In this document: positions 38,654-48,132 of the stretch, in pieces
Layout of the letters: every line of letters begins with the position of its first letter
Numbering within the stretch: position 1 is the stretch's first letter
NCBI RefSeq assembly: GCF_019880205.1
Contig: NZ_CP082292.1
Coordinates: forward strand, 372,001 to 436,000
From: Pantoea alfalfae
Lineage (GTDB): Bacteria > Pseudomonadota > Gammaproteobacteria > Enterobacterales > Enterobacteriaceae
Length of the DNA: 64,000 bases
Direction of reading: 5' to 3'
Made by a program: the position numbers and the translations under genes
The notes under the pieces: model-generated
Told to the model about the DNA's origin: nothing
Database searches by the model: none
The model's input: the letters and a program-made list of their open reading frames with translations, nothing else

Positions 38654-39863
38654 TGAGGAGCCTCTCAGCCTGACGTTTGATAACGCGCCGGTAGCGCGCA
38701 TTTTGCAGGCGCTGGCTGACTATCAACAGATCAACCTGATGATTGCGCCAGAAGTTGAAGGGGCGTTATCGCTGCGGCTCGATAACCTGCCGTGGCATCA
38801 GGCGCTGGAGCTGGTGGCGCGCATGGCAAAGCTGACGCTGATAGAACAGGGTAATGTCCTGCTGGTCTATCCGGAAAGCTGGCAACAGGAACAGCAGCAG
38901 ACACGGCAGGCTGAGCAGCAGGCCCGGTTGCTGCAGGAGCCTTTGCAGCAGCGCGCCGTGATATTGCGTTACGCCAGCGCCAGTGAGGTGCATGCCAGTC
39001 TGCTGAGTGAGCGGCAGTCGCTGATGAGCGAGCGCGGCAGCGTAACGGTCGACAAACGCACCAACGCCCTGTTACTGCGCGATACGGCGGCAGCGTTGAA
39101 AGAGACGGAGCGCTGGATACGGGCGCTGGACCTGCCACTGGAGCAGATCGAGCTATCGGCGCATATCGTCACCATCAGCGAAGAGCATCTGCAGGAGCTG
39201 GGTGTGAAGTGGGGATTGCAGGCGGGTGACGCCGCCGTGACTGACATCCTGCATCATCCCCGGCTGGATATTCCGCTGGCGGTCAGTTCGCCCGGCGTCA
39301 GCGTGGGTATGGCACTGGCGCGCATCGGCGGTCAGCTTCTGGACCTGGAATTAAGTGCGCTGGAGCAGGAGAACCAGATTGAAATCATCGCCAGTCCACG
39401 CCTCTTTACCTCACATCAACAGACCGCGTCGATTAAGCAGGGCACTGAGATTCCTTATGAAGTGTCGGCGGGAAACAGCGGAGCCACCAGTATTGAGTTC
39501 AAAGAAGCGGTGCTGGGCATGGAGGTGACACCGACGATTTCCGGGCATGGCCGCATCCAGCTGAAGATCCATATCAGTCAGAACATGCCGGGTCGCAGCA
39601 TCAGAACCGGCGACAGCGACATATTATCCATTGATAAACAGGAAATTGAGACGCAGGTCACGGTCAGTGACGGGCAAACACTGGCGTTAGGGGGTATCTT
39701 TCAGCAGCAGCGCAGTCACGGAGAGAATAAGGTGCCGCTGCTGGGAAAGGTGCCGCTGATTGGCGGGTTGTTTCGTCAGCAATCAGAGCAGCGCAAAAAA
39801 AGAGAGCTGGTGATCTTCATAACGCCGCGATTGGTCAGGGAAGCAGCGCTTACGGCTGGATAA
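38592..39863 (+). CDS. hofQ: secretin HofQ (PilQ/ComE-like outer-membrane channel)
   Basis: A 423-residue secretin with a signal peptide (MKRIATLLLLINCLLPVYA). An N-terminal AMIN/STN-type domain (LSLTFDNAPVARILQALADY), an N1 domain, and the C-terminal secretin core with VPLLGKVPLIGGLFR follow. It would form the outer-membrane channel for DNA uptake. It is the last gene of hofMNOPQ and is separated from aroK by 362 bp. It is full-length and shows no frameshift. Confidence 0.92.
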   Translation: MKRIATLLLLINCLLPVYAADEEPLSLTFDNAPVARILQALADYQQINLMIAPEVEGALSLRLDNLPWHQALELVARMAKLTLIEQGNVLLVYPESWQQEQQQTRQAEQQARLLQEPLQQRAVILRYASASEVHASLLSERQSLMSERGSVTVDKRTNALLLRDTAAALKETERWIRALDLPLEQIELSAHIVTISEEHLQELGVKWGLQAGDAAVTDILHHPRLDIPLAVSSPGVSVGMALARIGGQLLDLELSALEQENQIEIIASPRLFTSHQQTASIKQGTEIPYEVSAGNSGATSIEFKEAVLGMEVTPTISGHGRIQLKIHISQNMPGRSIRTGDSDILSIDKQEIETQVTVSDGQTLALGGIFQQQRSHGENKVPLLGKVPLIGGLFRQQSEQRKKRELVIFITPRLVREAALTAG

Positions 39864-40225
39864 AACGGAAAATGCGTCCCTTAAGGCCATCTGCGTTGAC
39901 GCAGGAGAGGAATTAGCTTACAAGGTTTAGCGATTTTCAATACGGTGTAACCGTCTATGCAGGGTAAATCCCGGCAAACAGATCAGAAAACTCCTCTGTA
40001 AGCAGCGTTGTAAAGACGCAGCGCTGGCGCGTTACAGTTTCGCGAACACAGGCCAATTCAGAAATGGATGTGCTGAAGGCAATATAATCGGTTGCCAAAC
40101 AGCCTTGAGTGTTGAGATAATTTTTCATCTGACTCTTGCTAACGCTCATGAGGTCTCAGTTCCTGTCCCGCCAGCAAATGCTGAACGCGGGGTATCATTA
40201 ACGAATTCTTAGTAATACCGACAAA
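39864..40225. promoter_or_regulatory. aroK upstream region
   Basis: This 362-bp gap lies between hofQ and aroK and should hold the promoter of the aroKB-damX-dam operon. A minus-strand 64-codon ORF (39955-40149) is discussed separately. No confident operator was found. Confidence 0.5.
39955..40149 (-). CDS. possible small protein antisense to the aroK leader
   Basis: A 64-codon ORF, beginning MSVSKSQMKNYLNTQGCLATDY, lies wholly within the gap between hofQ and aroK on the opposite strand. Its ATG has GAGA five bases upstream, a weak ribosome binding site. No family is recognised and there is no membrane segment or signal peptide. It may be chance; only conservation in relatives would support it. 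Confidence 0.2.
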   Translation of the reverse strand: MSVSKSQMKNYLNTQGCLATDYIAFSTSISELACVRETVTRQRCVFTTLLTEEFSDLFAGIYPA

Positions 40226-40747
40226 ATGGCAGAGAAACGCAATATCTTTCTGGTTGGGCCGATGGGTGCCGGCAAAAGCACTATTGGCCGTCAGTTGGCT
40301 CAGCAACTCAACATGGAGTTCTTCGATTCCGATCAGGAAATTGAGCGACGCACCGGAGCGGATGTGGGCTGGGTTTTTGATGTCGAAGGCGAAGCTGGCT
40401 TTCGCGATCGCGAAGAAAAAATCATTAACGAACTGACCGAGAAGCAAGGCATCGTCCTGGCGACAGGCGGTGGTTCCGTCAAATCCCGGGAAACGCGTAA
40501 TCGTCTCTCCGCCCGCGGTGTTGTGGTTTATCTTGAAACCACCATCGAGAAGCAACTGGCGCGCACCCAACGTGACAAAAAACGTCCGTTGCTGCAGGTG
40601 GATTCACCGCCGCGCGAAGTGCTTGAAGCGCTGGCTGGCGAACGCAACCCGCTCTACGAAGAGATCGCCGATGTCACCATTCGCACAGATGATCAGAGTG
40701 CGAAAGTGGTGGCGAATCAGATTATCCACATGTTGGAAAAAAGTTGA
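40226..40747 (+). CDS. aroK: shikimate kinase I
   Basis: A 173-residue kinase that phosphorylates shikimate at the 3-hydroxyl with ATP. The P-loop is GPMGAGKST (residues 11-19) and the shikimate-binding region includes DSDQEIE and TGGGSV. It is nearly identical to E. coli AroK of the same length. It is first in the aroK-aroB-damX-dam-rpe-gph-trpS run. Confidence 0.98.
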   Translation: MAEKRNIFLVGPMGAGKSTIGRQLAQQLNMEFFDSDQEIERRTGADVGWVFDVEGEAGFRDREEKIINELTEKQGIVLATGGGSVKSRETRNRLSARGVVVYLETTIEKQLARTQRDKKRPLLQVDSPPREVLEALAGERNPLYEEIADVTIRTDDQSAKVVANQIIHMLEKS

Positions 40748-40785
40748 TCCAACGTTCGAAGGCTTTTTAACAGGTATCGGGCATC

Positions 40786-41874
40786 ATGGAGAAGATCACC
40801 GTCTCACTGGGGGAACGCAGTTACCCCATCACTATCGCCGCCGGACTGTTTAACGATCCGGCTTCTTTTTGGCCGCTGACCGCGGGCGAAAACGCCATGG
40901 TGGTGACAAACCAGACGCTGGCTCCGCTCTATCTTGACCAGCTGACAGCACGGCTGACGGCGGCAGGTGTAAAAGTGGATCAGGTGATCTTACCCGATGG
41001 CGAGCAATATAAGACGCTGACCGTGATGGATCAGGTCTTTACTGCGCTCCTGCAAAAGCCTCACGGTCGTGATACAACGCTTGTCGCCTTAGGCGGCGGC
41101 GTCATTGGCGATCTTACCGGTTTTGCTGCGGCCAGTTATCAGCGTGGCGTACGCTTTATTCAGGTACCGACCACCTTACTGTCGCAGGTTGATTCTTCGG
41201 TTGGCGGCAAAACGGCCGTTAACCATCCGCTGGGCAAAAACATGATCGGCGCGTTTTATCAACCCGCCTCGGTGGTGATTGATACGGCCTGTCTGAAGAC
41301 GCTGCCCGCGCGCGAACTGGCGTCTGGTCTGGCGGAAGTCATAAAGTACGGCATCATCCTCGACGGTGCGTTCTTCGAGTGGCTGGAGCAGAATCTTGAT
41401 GCGCTGTTGGCACTGGATGAACAGGCGCTGTCGTACTGCATTCGTCGCTGCTGTGAACTGAAAGCAGAGGTTGTAGCGGCCGATGAGCGTGAAAACGGTC
41501 AGCGGGCATTGCTTAATCTGGGCCATACTTTTGGTCATGCGATTGAAGCGCACATGGGCTACGGCAACTGGCTGCACGGTGAAGCGATTGCGGCGGGCAT
41601 GGTGATGGCAGCACGTACGGCTGAACGTCTGGGACAGTTCCAGCCGCAGGAGACCGACCGCATTATTGCCCTGTTCCAGCGTGCCGGTTTGCCGGTGCAT
41701 GGGCCGCAGGTGATGAGTGCAGAGATGTATCTGCCACACATGATGCGCGATAAAAAAGTTCTGGCGGGCGAACTGCGGCTGATACTCCCGCTGTCGATTG
41801 GCCGCTCTGAAGTGCGTGGTGGCGTGGCACATGATATGGTGCTGGCTGCAATTAACGATTGTCAGCAACCCTGA
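40786..41874 (+). CDS. aroB: 3-dehydroquinate synthase
   Basis: A 362-residue NAD- and metal-dependent enzyme that converts DAHP to 3-dehydroquinate, step two of the shikimate pathway. The NAD-binding [13 protein letters not shown] and the [12 protein letters not shown] segment are intact, and metal-binding histidines lie in [17 protein letters not shown]. Its length equals the E. coli enzyme. It is 38 bp after aroK. Confidence 0.98.
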   Translation: MEKITVSLGERSYPITIAAGLFNDPASFWPLTAGENAMVVTNQTLAPLYLDQLTARLTAAGVKVDQVILPDGEQYKTLTVMDQVFTALLQKPHGRDTTLVALGGGVIGDLTGFAAASYQRGVRFIQVPTTLLSQVDSSVGGKTAVNHPLGKNMIGAFYQPASVVIDTACLKTLPARELASGLAEVIKYGIILDGAFFEWLEQNLDALLALDEQALSYCIRRCCELKAEVVAADERENGQRALLNLGHTFGHAIEAHMGYGNWLHGEAIAAGMVMAARTAERLGQFQPQETDRIIALFQRAGLPVHGPQVMSAEMYLPHMMRDKKVLAGELRLILPLSIGRSEVRGGVAHDMVLAAINDCQQP

Positions 41875-41946
41875 GATTAAGCAGTTGAGTGGTGACGCGG
41901 CGCGCAGGGTGCGCAGTGCGGAATGCCGCTTTACGGAGGAGCCAAA

Positions 41947-42999
41947 ATGGATGAGTTTAAACCGGAAGACGAGTTAAAACCTGACGCCAGCGACCGCCGT
42001 CCCTCGCGCCCTCGTAAGTCGTCTACTGCGGCCAAAACACCGGTTTCGCGCCAGCGTATCATGATGGGTGTCGGGATCCTGGTTCTGCTGTTACTGGTGC
42101 TGGGGATTGGTTCGGCGCTGAATGGCCCGGATGAGAAAAAACCGGCCACGGCGGGCACAACCCCTGCCGCCAATGGCGGTTCCGGCAGCGAAAAGAATAT
42201 TGACCTGGGCGGCTCCTCTTCCATGTCCGGTGGACAGACTCCTCCGTCAGATGCGCAGACTACCCCCGCCACCAGCGAAAATAACGCGGCGACCAGCGGT
42301 GATGCTGCCTCTAATCCGCAGCGCGACATCTCGATGCCGCCTGTGGCTTCAACGCCTACGCAGGCCGCACCGGTTGAGGCACCCGCAAATCAGCAGCGTG
42401 TCACGCTGCCGGGCGATCTGAACAGCGCGCTGACTAATCAGCAGCAGCAGGTTGACAGTGCCGCGATGGGCACGCAGAACGGCAGTTCACTGCCAACGGC
42501 GCCAGCAACGGTCAGCGGCAATGCCGGAACGGCTGCCAATCCTGTCACGGCACCTTCAGTCCGTCAGACACCGAACAAATCAAATACGGCTGCTCGTCCG
42601 GCGCACGATTCATCGCATAAAACAGCGTCGAAGCCAGTAACCCGTGACAGCAAAACGCATACCACGCCAGCGCGTACGCCAGTGAGTTCTGCGCCAGCTA
42701 CCACGGCAGCGGGCAGCAATTCAGCCAGCAAATCACTGCCAGGGGGCAGTTATACTCTGCAGCTGAGCGGTGCATCAAAGCCGGAAAGCCTGAATGCCTG
42801 GGCTAAGCAACAGAATCTGAGTGGATATCACGTCTACAAAACCACCCGTAACGGTCAGTCGTGGTACGTGCTGGTGAGTGGCTCCTATGCCACACCGGCC
42901 GATGCCAAACGCGCTGTAGCATCGCTGCCTGCAGACGTGCGTGCGAAGAACCCGTGGGTAAAACCAGTCAGCCAGGTGAAGAAAGAAGCCAGCCAATAG
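41947..42999 (+). CDS. damX: SPOR-domain cell division protein DamX
   Basis: A 350-residue bitopic protein. It has a short cytoplasmic part (1-38), a membrane segment (about 39-58), a long Thr/Ser/Ala/Pro/Gln-rich periplasmic linker and a C-terminal SPOR domain (about 266-345; YTLQLSGASKPESLNAWAKQ, then WYVLVSGSYATPADAKRAV). SPOR domains bind denuded septal peptidoglycan. The start MDEFKPEDELKPD matches E. coli and has GGAGGA upstream. E. coli DamX is about 428 residues; the acidic cytoplasmic region is much shorter here. Confidence 0.95.
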   Translation: MDEFKPEDELKPDASDRRPSRPRKSSTAAKTPVSRQRIMMGVGILVLLLLVLGIGSALNGPDEKKPATAGTTPAANGGSGSEKNIDLGGSSSMSGGQTPPSDAQTTPATSENNAATSGDAASNPQRDISMPPVASTPTQAAPVEAPANQQRVTLPGDLNSALTNQQQQVDSAAMGTQNGSSLPTAPATVSGNAGTAANPVTAPSVRQTPNKSNTAARPAHDSSHKTASKPVTRDSKTHTTPARTPVSSAPATTAAGSNSASKSLPGGSYTLQLSGASKPESLNAWAKQQNLSGYHVYKTTRNGQSWYVLVSGSYATPADAKRAVASLPADVRAKNPWVKPVSQVKKEASQ

Positions 43000-43006
43000 C
43001 GGATGT

Positions 43007-43030
43007 GGGGCCAGGCTCTGGCCCCGTTTT
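43007..43030 (+). terminator. terminator-like hairpin between damX and dam
   Basis: GGGGCCAG / CTGGCCCC with a 3-nt loop is followed by GTTTT. It lies inside the aroK-trpS run and could reduce read-through into dam, which would then depend partly on a local promoter. Confidence 0.65.
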
Positions 43031-43092
43031 AAGCGCAGATCTGCTGTCGGTCCAGCCACAGCCTCACAATAAGATGTAATAACCACGACAGC

Positions 43093-43908
43093 ATGAAAAA
43101 AAATCGCGCTTTCCTGAAATGGGCAGGGGGAAAATTTCCCTTAGTAGAAGAGATCCATCGTCATCTGCCGCAAGGCGACTGTCTGGTTGAGCCATTTGTT
43201 GGCGCAGGTTCGGTGTTTCTGAACACTGAGTTTGATCGCTACCATCTGGCTGATATCAACAGTGACCTGATTAATCTCTACAACATTGTCAAAACGCGCA
43301 CGGCGGATTTCATCCGTGACGCGCAGCTGCTTTTTACGCCGGAAGGTAACAACGAAATCTGTTATTACCAGCGGCGCACCGAATTTAATAGCAGCACCGA
43401 CGCCTACCAGCGCGCGCTGCTGTTCCTCTATCTGAACCGTCACTGTTACAACGGCCTCTGCCGCTATAACCTGCGTGGTGAGTTCAACGTGCCGTTTGGC
43501 CGCTATCGCAAACCCTACTTTCCTGAAGCCGAATTGTTGTGGTTTGCCGAGCGTGCGCAAAAAGCGACGTTTGTCTGTGAATCGTACGATGTTACCCTGA
43601 CCAGTGCCGGTAAAGGCTCGGTGGTCTATTGCGATCCGCCTTATGCACCGCTGTCGGCCACGGCCAATTTTACGGCTTATCACACCAACAGCTTCAGCCT
43701 GCGTGAGCAGGAGAATCTGGCGGCGTTAGCGGCACAGCTGGCTGCGTCGGAGCACCGGATTCCGGTACTGATTTCTAACCACGACACTGCGCTGACACGT
43801 TTATGGTATCAGGATGCAGTGTTACATGTGGTCAAAGCCCGGCGTTCTATCAGCCGGAGCATAGCCGGTCGCACCAAGGTCGACGAACTGCTGGCACTTT
43901 ATCGCTAG
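43093..43908 (+). CDS. dam: DNA adenine methylase (GATC)
   Basis: A 271-residue N6-adenine methyltransferase acting on GATC. The AdoMet-binding [10 protein letters not shown] (about residues 35-44) and the catalytic DPPY (181-184) are in the alpha-group order. The DNA-recognition part contains [22 protein letters not shown]. It supports mismatch repair strand choice, SeqA-dependent replication control and phase variation. It lies 93 bp after damX. It is slightly shorter than E. coli Dam (278) at the C-terminus. Confidence 0.97.
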   Translation: MKKNRAFLKWAGGKFPLVEEIHRHLPQGDCLVEPFVGAGSVFLNTEFDRYHLADINSDLINLYNIVKTRTADFIRDAQLLFTPEGNNEICYYQRRTEFNSSTDAYQRALLFLYLNRHCYNGLCRYNLRGEFNVPFGRYRKPYFPEAELLWFAERAQKATFVCESYDVTLTSAGKGSVVYCDPPYAPLSATANFTAYHTNSFSLREQENLAALAAQLAASEHRIPVLISNHDTALTRLWYQDAVLHVVKARRSISRSIAGRTKVDELLALYR

Positions 43909-43935
43909 TCTGTTTCGTCCGCGACCAACGCATTA

Positions 43936-43955
43936 CGCCAGCCGCAGGGCTGGCG
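43936..43955. repeat. stem-loop between dam and rpe
   Basis: CGCCAGCC / GGCTGGCG with a GCAG loop has no T run on either side, so it is more likely an mRNA-stabilising or REP-like hairpin than a terminator. Confidence 0.5.
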
Positions 43956-43975
43956 CACAACAGTGGGAGAATCGG

Positions 43976-44659
43976 ATGAAACAATATTTGCTGGCCCCTT
44001 CAATCCTGTCGGCGGACTTTGCCCGCCTGGGCGAAGACACAGCCAAAGCGCTGGCGGCCGGAGGTGACGTGGTTCACTTCGACGTAATGGACAACCACTA
44101 CGTCCCTAATCTGACCATGGGTCCGATGGTGCTGAAAGCACTGCGCGACTATGGCATCACTGCGCCTATCGACGTGCATCTGATGGTGAAACCAGTGGAT
44201 GCGCTGATCCCGGAGTTTGCCAAAGCCGGTGCCACCTATATTACCTTTCATCCCGAAGCCAGCGAACACGTTGACCGTACTCTGCAACTGATCAAGGAGC
44301 ATGGCTGTAAAGCGGGTATGGTCTTTAATCCGGCGACCCCGCTGAGCTACCTCGATTACGTCATGGATAAGCTGGATATCATTCTGCTGATGTCCGTGAA
44401 CCCTGGTTTTGGCGGTCAGTCATTTATTCCCGGCACCCTGGATAAACTGCGGGAAGCACGCCGACGTATCGATCAGAGCGGCTACAACATTCGTCTTGAA
44501 GTGGATGGCGGCGTGAAGATCGACAATATCCGCGAGATTGCGGCTGCCGGTGCCGATATGTTTGTCGCGGGTTCTGCCATCTTCGGTCATCCTGACTATA
44601 AAAAAGTGATCGATGATATGCGCAATGAACTGGAGAAAGCCAATGGCTCATTTCACTGA
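43976..44659 (+). CDS. rpe: ribulose-phosphate 3-epimerase
   Basis: A 227-residue TIM-barrel enzyme that interconverts ribulose 5-phosphate and xylulose 5-phosphate in the pentose phosphate pathway. Signatures include [39 protein letters not shown] and [13 protein letters not shown], with metal-binding His and Asp residues intact. Its last 17 bases overlap gph. Confidence 0.97.
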   Translation: MKQYLLAPSILSADFARLGEDTAKALAAGGDVVHFDVMDNHYVPNLTMGPMVLKALRDYGITAPIDVHLMVKPVDALIPEFAKAGATYITFHPEASEHVDRTLQLIKEHGCKAGMVFNPATPLSYLDYVMDKLDIILLMSVNPGFGGQSFIPGTLDKLREARRRIDQSGYNIRLEVDGGVKIDNIREIAAAGADMFVAGSAIFGHPDYKKVIDDMRNELEKANGSFH

Positions 44660-45320
44660 TATTCGTGCGCTGGCGTTTGATCTTGATGGCACGCTGGTGG
44701 ATAGCGCGCCAGGCCTTGCCGATGCGATCGACCGCACGCTGAACGATCTCCGCCTGCCGCAGGCGGGCCTTGAGCGCGTCTCAACCTGGATTGGCAACGG
44801 TGCCGATATCATGATGGCCCGTGCGCTGACCTTTGCGCTGGGCCGTGAGCCGCAGCCGGAAGAGCAGCGCGATGCACGCGCGCTGTTTGACCGCCACTAT
44901 GCCGACACTGTGGATGCGGGCAGCACGCTGTTCCCACAGGTGAAGCAGACGCTGGATGCCTTAAAGGCTTCCGGGCTGCCGATGGCGATTGTGACCAACA
45001 AGCCGACGCCGTTTGTGGCACCGCTGCTTGAATCGCTTGGTATTGCCGATGCGTTTTCGCTGATTATCGGTGGCGACGATGTACCGGTTAAAAAACCGCA
45101 CCCTGCAGCGATCTTTATGGTGCTGGGCACCTTCGGCGTCCTGCCGAACGAGTTGCTGTTTGTTGGCGACTCACGCAATGATATCCAGGCGGCGCAGGCG
45201 GCAGGTGTACCCAACGTTGGTATGACCTTTGGCTATAACTATGGCGAGCCGATTGCGACCAGCCAGCCCGATTTAACCCTCGACTCTTTCGACGAACTTT
45301 TGCCCACACTGGGGCTGTAA
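44643..45320 (+). CDS. gph: phosphoglycolate phosphatase
   Basis: A 225-residue HAD phosphatase that removes 2-phosphoglycolate, formed for example during repair of oxidised DNA ends. Motif I is [12 protein letters not shown] (Asp13 and Asp15), motif II VTNKPT, and motif [11 protein letters not shown]. The start at 44643 is chosen because a GGAGA lies upstream inside rpe and the family N-terminus begins about ten residues before motif I. It overlaps rpe by 17 nt. Confidence 0.96.
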   Translation: MAHFTDIRALAFDLDGTLVDSAPGLADAIDRTLNDLRLPQAGLERVSTWIGNGADIMMARALTFALGREPQPEEQRDARALFDRHYADTVDAGSTLFPQVKQTLDALKASGLPMAIVTNKPTPFVAPLLESLGIADAFSLIIGGDDVPVKKPHPAAIFMVLGTFGVLPNELLFVGDSRNDIQAAQAAGVPNVGMTFGYNYGEPIATSQPDLTLDSFDELLPTLGL

Positions 45321-45336
45321 ATATCAGGATTTAAGT

Positions 45337-46338
45337 ATGAAACCCATCGTTTTCAGCGGCGCACAGCCGTCCGGCGAACTGACCATTGGCAACTATATGG
45401 GAGCGCTGCGTCAGTGGGTGCAGATGCAGGATGATTTCCACTGCATTTACTGCATTGTTGATCTGCACGCGATCACCGTGCGTCAGGATCCTGCTGCATT
45501 GCGTAAAGCGACGCTGGATACGCTGGCGCTCTATCTGGCCTGTGGTATCGACCCGCAAAAAAGCACCATCTTTGTTCAGTCGCATGTGCCAGAGCATACG
45601 CAGTTGAGCTGGATCCTGAACTGCTACGCCTATTTCGGCGAACTGAGCCGTATGACGCAGTTCAAGGACAAATCAGCGCGTTACGAAGAGAACATTAACG
45701 CCGGTCTGTTCGACTACCCGGTTCTGATGGCGGCTGACATTCTGCTCTATCAGACCAATCAGGTGCCGGTCGGTGAAGATCAGAAGCAGCATCTGGAGCT
45801 GAGCCGCGATATCGCACATCGCTTCAATGCGATCTATGGCGATATCTTCAGGGTACCAGAGCCGTTCATTCCGAAGTCTGGCGCGCGCGTGATGTCGCTG
45901 CTGGAGCCGACCAAAAAAATGTCCAAGTCTGACGACAACCGCAACAACGTTATCGGCCTGCTGGAAGATCCAAAAGCGGTCGTGAAGAAGATCAAACGCG
46001 CCGTTACTGACTCTGAAGAGCCGCCAGTGGTGCGCTACGACATCAAAGAGAAAGCGGGCGTCTCTAACCTGCTGGATATTCTGTCGGGCGTGACCGGTAA
46101 AACCATCGCCGAGCTGGAGCAGGAGTTCGAAGGCAAGATGTATGGCCACCTGAAAGGCGCAGTAGCCGATGCGGTGTCAGGCATGCTTTCTGAGCTGCAG
46201 GAGCGTTATCACAGCTTCCGCAACGATGAAGCACTGCTGGAGCAGGTGATGCGTGATGGTGCGGCTAAAGCACGCGCACAGGCGCAGGAAACGCTGAAGA
46301 AGGTTTATGAAGCGGTAGGCTTTGTCGCGATGCCGTAA
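45337..46338 (+). CDS. trpS: tryptophanyl-tRNA synthetase
   Basis: A 333-residue class I aminoacyl-tRNA synthetase. The HIGH-type signature is [13 protein letters not shown] (TIGN at 17-20) and KMSKS is at 194-198. It charges tRNA-Trp. It is 16 bp after gph and is the last gene of the run, followed by a strong terminator. In E. coli the frl and php genes separate trpS from cysG; here they are adjacent. Confidence 0.97.
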   Translation: MKPIVFSGAQPSGELTIGNYMGALRQWVQMQDDFHCIYCIVDLHAITVRQDPAALRKATLDTLALYLACGIDPQKSTIFVQSHVPEHTQLSWILNCYAYFGELSRMTQFKDKSARYEENINAGLFDYPVLMAADILLYQTNQVPVGEDQKQHLELSRDIAHRFNAIYGDIFRVPEPFIPKSGARVMSLLEPTKKMSKSDDNRNNVIGLLEDPKAVVKKIKRAVTDSEEPPVVRYDIKEKAGVSNLLDILSGVTGKTIAELEQEFEGKMYGHLKGAVADAVSGMLSELQERYHSFRNDEALLEQVMRDGAAKARAQAQETLKKVYEAVGFVAMP

Positions 46339-46358
46339 TGGCTGAGCGGACAAACAGA

Positions 46359-46385
46359 ACGGCGGGCGTTATGCCCGCCGTTTTT
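46359..46385. terminator. intrinsic terminator between trpS and cysG
   Basis: ACGGCGGGC / GCCCGCCGT with a GTTAT loop is followed by TTTTTATTT on the plus strand. It terminates trpS and may also act on the converging cysG. Confidence 0.88.
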
Positions 46386-46395
46386 ATTTGCCGAT

Positions 46396-47760
46396 TCAGA
46401 ACCAGCGCAGGCTATCGCGCAGACTCACTACGCTACCGATAATCATCAGGCTGGGACTGATCACCTGAGCGGCTAACGCTTCCAGTTCGTCCAGTCTCCC
46501 GGTGACCACGCGCTGACGCGTGCTGGTGCCGTTTTCCACCAGTGCTACCGGCATATCACTGCGCATTCCATGTTTTATCAGCTGCTGCTGAATTTCTCCG
46601 GCCTGGGCCAGCCCCATATAAAAGACCAGCGTCTGCTGCTCTGCCGCCAGCATCTGCCAGGCGAGCGTGCCGGATTTCTGCAGATGCCCGGTAACCAGTC
46701 TGACGCTCTGTGCATGATCGCGGTGGGTCAGCGGAATACCGCTGTAGGCCGCACAACCCGATGCCGCGGTGATCCCCGGCACCACGCTGAACGGAATCTT
46801 CAGCTGTGCCAGCGCTTCCAGCTCTTCACCGCCGCGACCAAAGATAAAGGGATCGCCGCCTTTCAGCCGCACCACCCGTTTTCCGCGCAGCGCCTGTTCG
46901 CAGAGCAGCTGGTTGATCGCATCCTGCGGTACGCAGTGATGTCCGGCGCGTTTCCCGACAAAAATGCGTTCGGCATCACGGCGCACCAGATTCAGGATCT
47001 CATCGGAAACCAGCCGGTCATAGACGATGACATCCGCCTGCTGGATCAGCTGTAAACCTTTGAGGGTGAGTAATCCGGCATCGCCCGGACCGGCACCCAC
47101 CAGCGCCACGTCACCCTGTTGCGAGAGGTCTGCGCTAAAAAGCGCGTCGGTAATCTGTTCCGCGCGTTCACCGTCGCCGTTAGCCAGCGTCTGGGCCAGC
47201 CGTTCGCTGTTAAAGTAGCGCTCCCAGAAGTGACGGCGGGCATTGATGGAGCCGAATTGCTTTTTCACCCGTGCACGCAGGCCGCCGGCCCGCTGCGCCA
47301 GCTGGCCGAGATGCTGCGGCAGTACCGCCTCCAGCTTCTCCCGCAACAGACGCGCCAGCACCGGCGCGCGTCCGCCAGAAGAGACGGCAACCATCAGTGG
47401 GGAGCGGTCGATAATCGACGGCATAATCGCGCTGGCCTCCTGCGGCGCGTCCACCAGATTGCAGAAGATCTGCTGTGTTTCGGCTGCTTCTGCCACCTGC
47501 TGATTGACCGCGTCATCACTGGTGGCGGCGACCACCAGCCAGCAGCCGGTGAGCCACCCGGGATCGAAAGGCCCTGGCAGCAGCGTGATGGCTTTCTGCT
47601 GCGCCCATTCCTGGAAGGTGGGGGAGAACTCACGGGCACCGACCCACAGCTCGGCACCGGCCTCCAGCAGCAGGCGCGCTTTCCGCTCAGCCACGTCACC
47701 CGCGCCGACCAGCAGGCAGCGACGGCCCTGCAGGCGGCAGAACAAGGGGAAGTAGTCCAT
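46396..47760 (-). CDS. cysG: siroheme synthase (trifunctional)
   Basis: A 454-residue enzyme that makes siroheme from uroporphyrinogen III. The N-terminal half carries the NAD-dependent precorrin-2 dehydrogenase/ferrochelatase with [20 protein letters not shown]. The C-terminal half is the SAM-dependent methyltransferase ([36 protein letters not shown]). Siroheme is the cofactor of NirB, encoded just upstream. A hairpin followed by a T run lies just before its ribosome binding site. The E. coli neighbour nirC is missing between nirD and cysG. Confidence 0.97.
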   Translation of the reverse strand: MDYFPLFCRLQGRRCLLVGAGDVAERKARLLLEAGAELWVGAREFSPTFQEWAQQKAITLLPGPFDPGWLTGCWLVVAATSDDAVNQQVAEAAETQQIFCNLVDAPQEASAIMPSIIDRSPLMVAVSSGGRAPVLARLLREKLEAVLPQHLGQLAQRAGGLRARVKKQFGSINARRHFWERYFNSERLAQTLANGDGERAEQITDALFSADLSQQGDVALVGAGPGDAGLLTLKGLQLIQQADVIVYDRLVSDEILNLVRRDAERIFVGKRAGHHCVPQDAINQLLCEQALRGKRVVRLKGGDPFIFGRGGEELEALAQLKIPFSVVPGITAASGCAAYSGIPLTHRDHAQSVRLVTGHLQKSGTLAWQMLAAEQQTLVFYMGLAQAGEIQQQLIKHGMRSDMPVALVENGTSTRQRVVTGRLDELEALAAQVISPSLMIIGSVVSLRDSLRWF

Positions 47761-47771
47761 CAGAGGTCCTT

Positions 47772-47794
47772 AAAAAAGCCCGCGCAGGCGGGCT
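47772..47794 (-). terminator. intercistronic terminator between nirD and cysG
   Basis: On the minus strand AGCCCGC / GCGGGCT with a 4-nt loop is followed by six T residues and then, at once, by the cysG ribosome binding site AAGGA. It should lower cysG expression from the nir promoter or act as an attenuator. Confidence 0.8.
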
Positions 47795-47805
47795 GTTGAG
47801 GGGCG

Positions 47806-48132
47806 TTACAGGCAGACTTCAACCTGTCCGGCATTGACCCGCACCGGCCATGCCGCCACGGAGCGCGTTTCGTCCTCCATGCAGTAGCCATCGCTGAGGC
47901 GGAAATGCTGTTTCTTCAGCGGGCTGGCCACCCAGAGCGCATCCTGATGTTCGGCAATAATGCCGCGTGACAGCACGCTGGCATCGGCAAACGGATCGAT
48001 ATTGCTGATGGCATAAAGCTGCTCATCGTTGCGTGGACGGAAGATAGCCACCTGCTGACCTTTGACCAGCGCGCAGACGCCCGTGGCGGGCAGGATCTGC
48101 GTCAGCGGGCACACCGGATTCCACTGGCTCAT
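47806..48132 (-). CDS. nirD: nitrite reductase (NADH) small subunit
   Basis: A 108-residue Rieske-like subunit of the cytoplasmic NADH-dependent nitrite reductase, the same length as in E. coli. Like E. coli NirD it lacks the cysteine-histidine cluster ligands of true Rieske proteins. Its start overlaps the end of nirB by 4 nt. It is followed by a terminator-like hairpin before cysG. Confidence 0.95.
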   Translation of the reverse strand: MSQWNPVCPLTQILPATGVCALVKGQQVAIFRPRNDEQLYAISNIDPFADASVLSRGIIAEHQDALWVASPLKKQHFRLSDGYCMEDETRSVAAWPVRVNAGQVEVCL

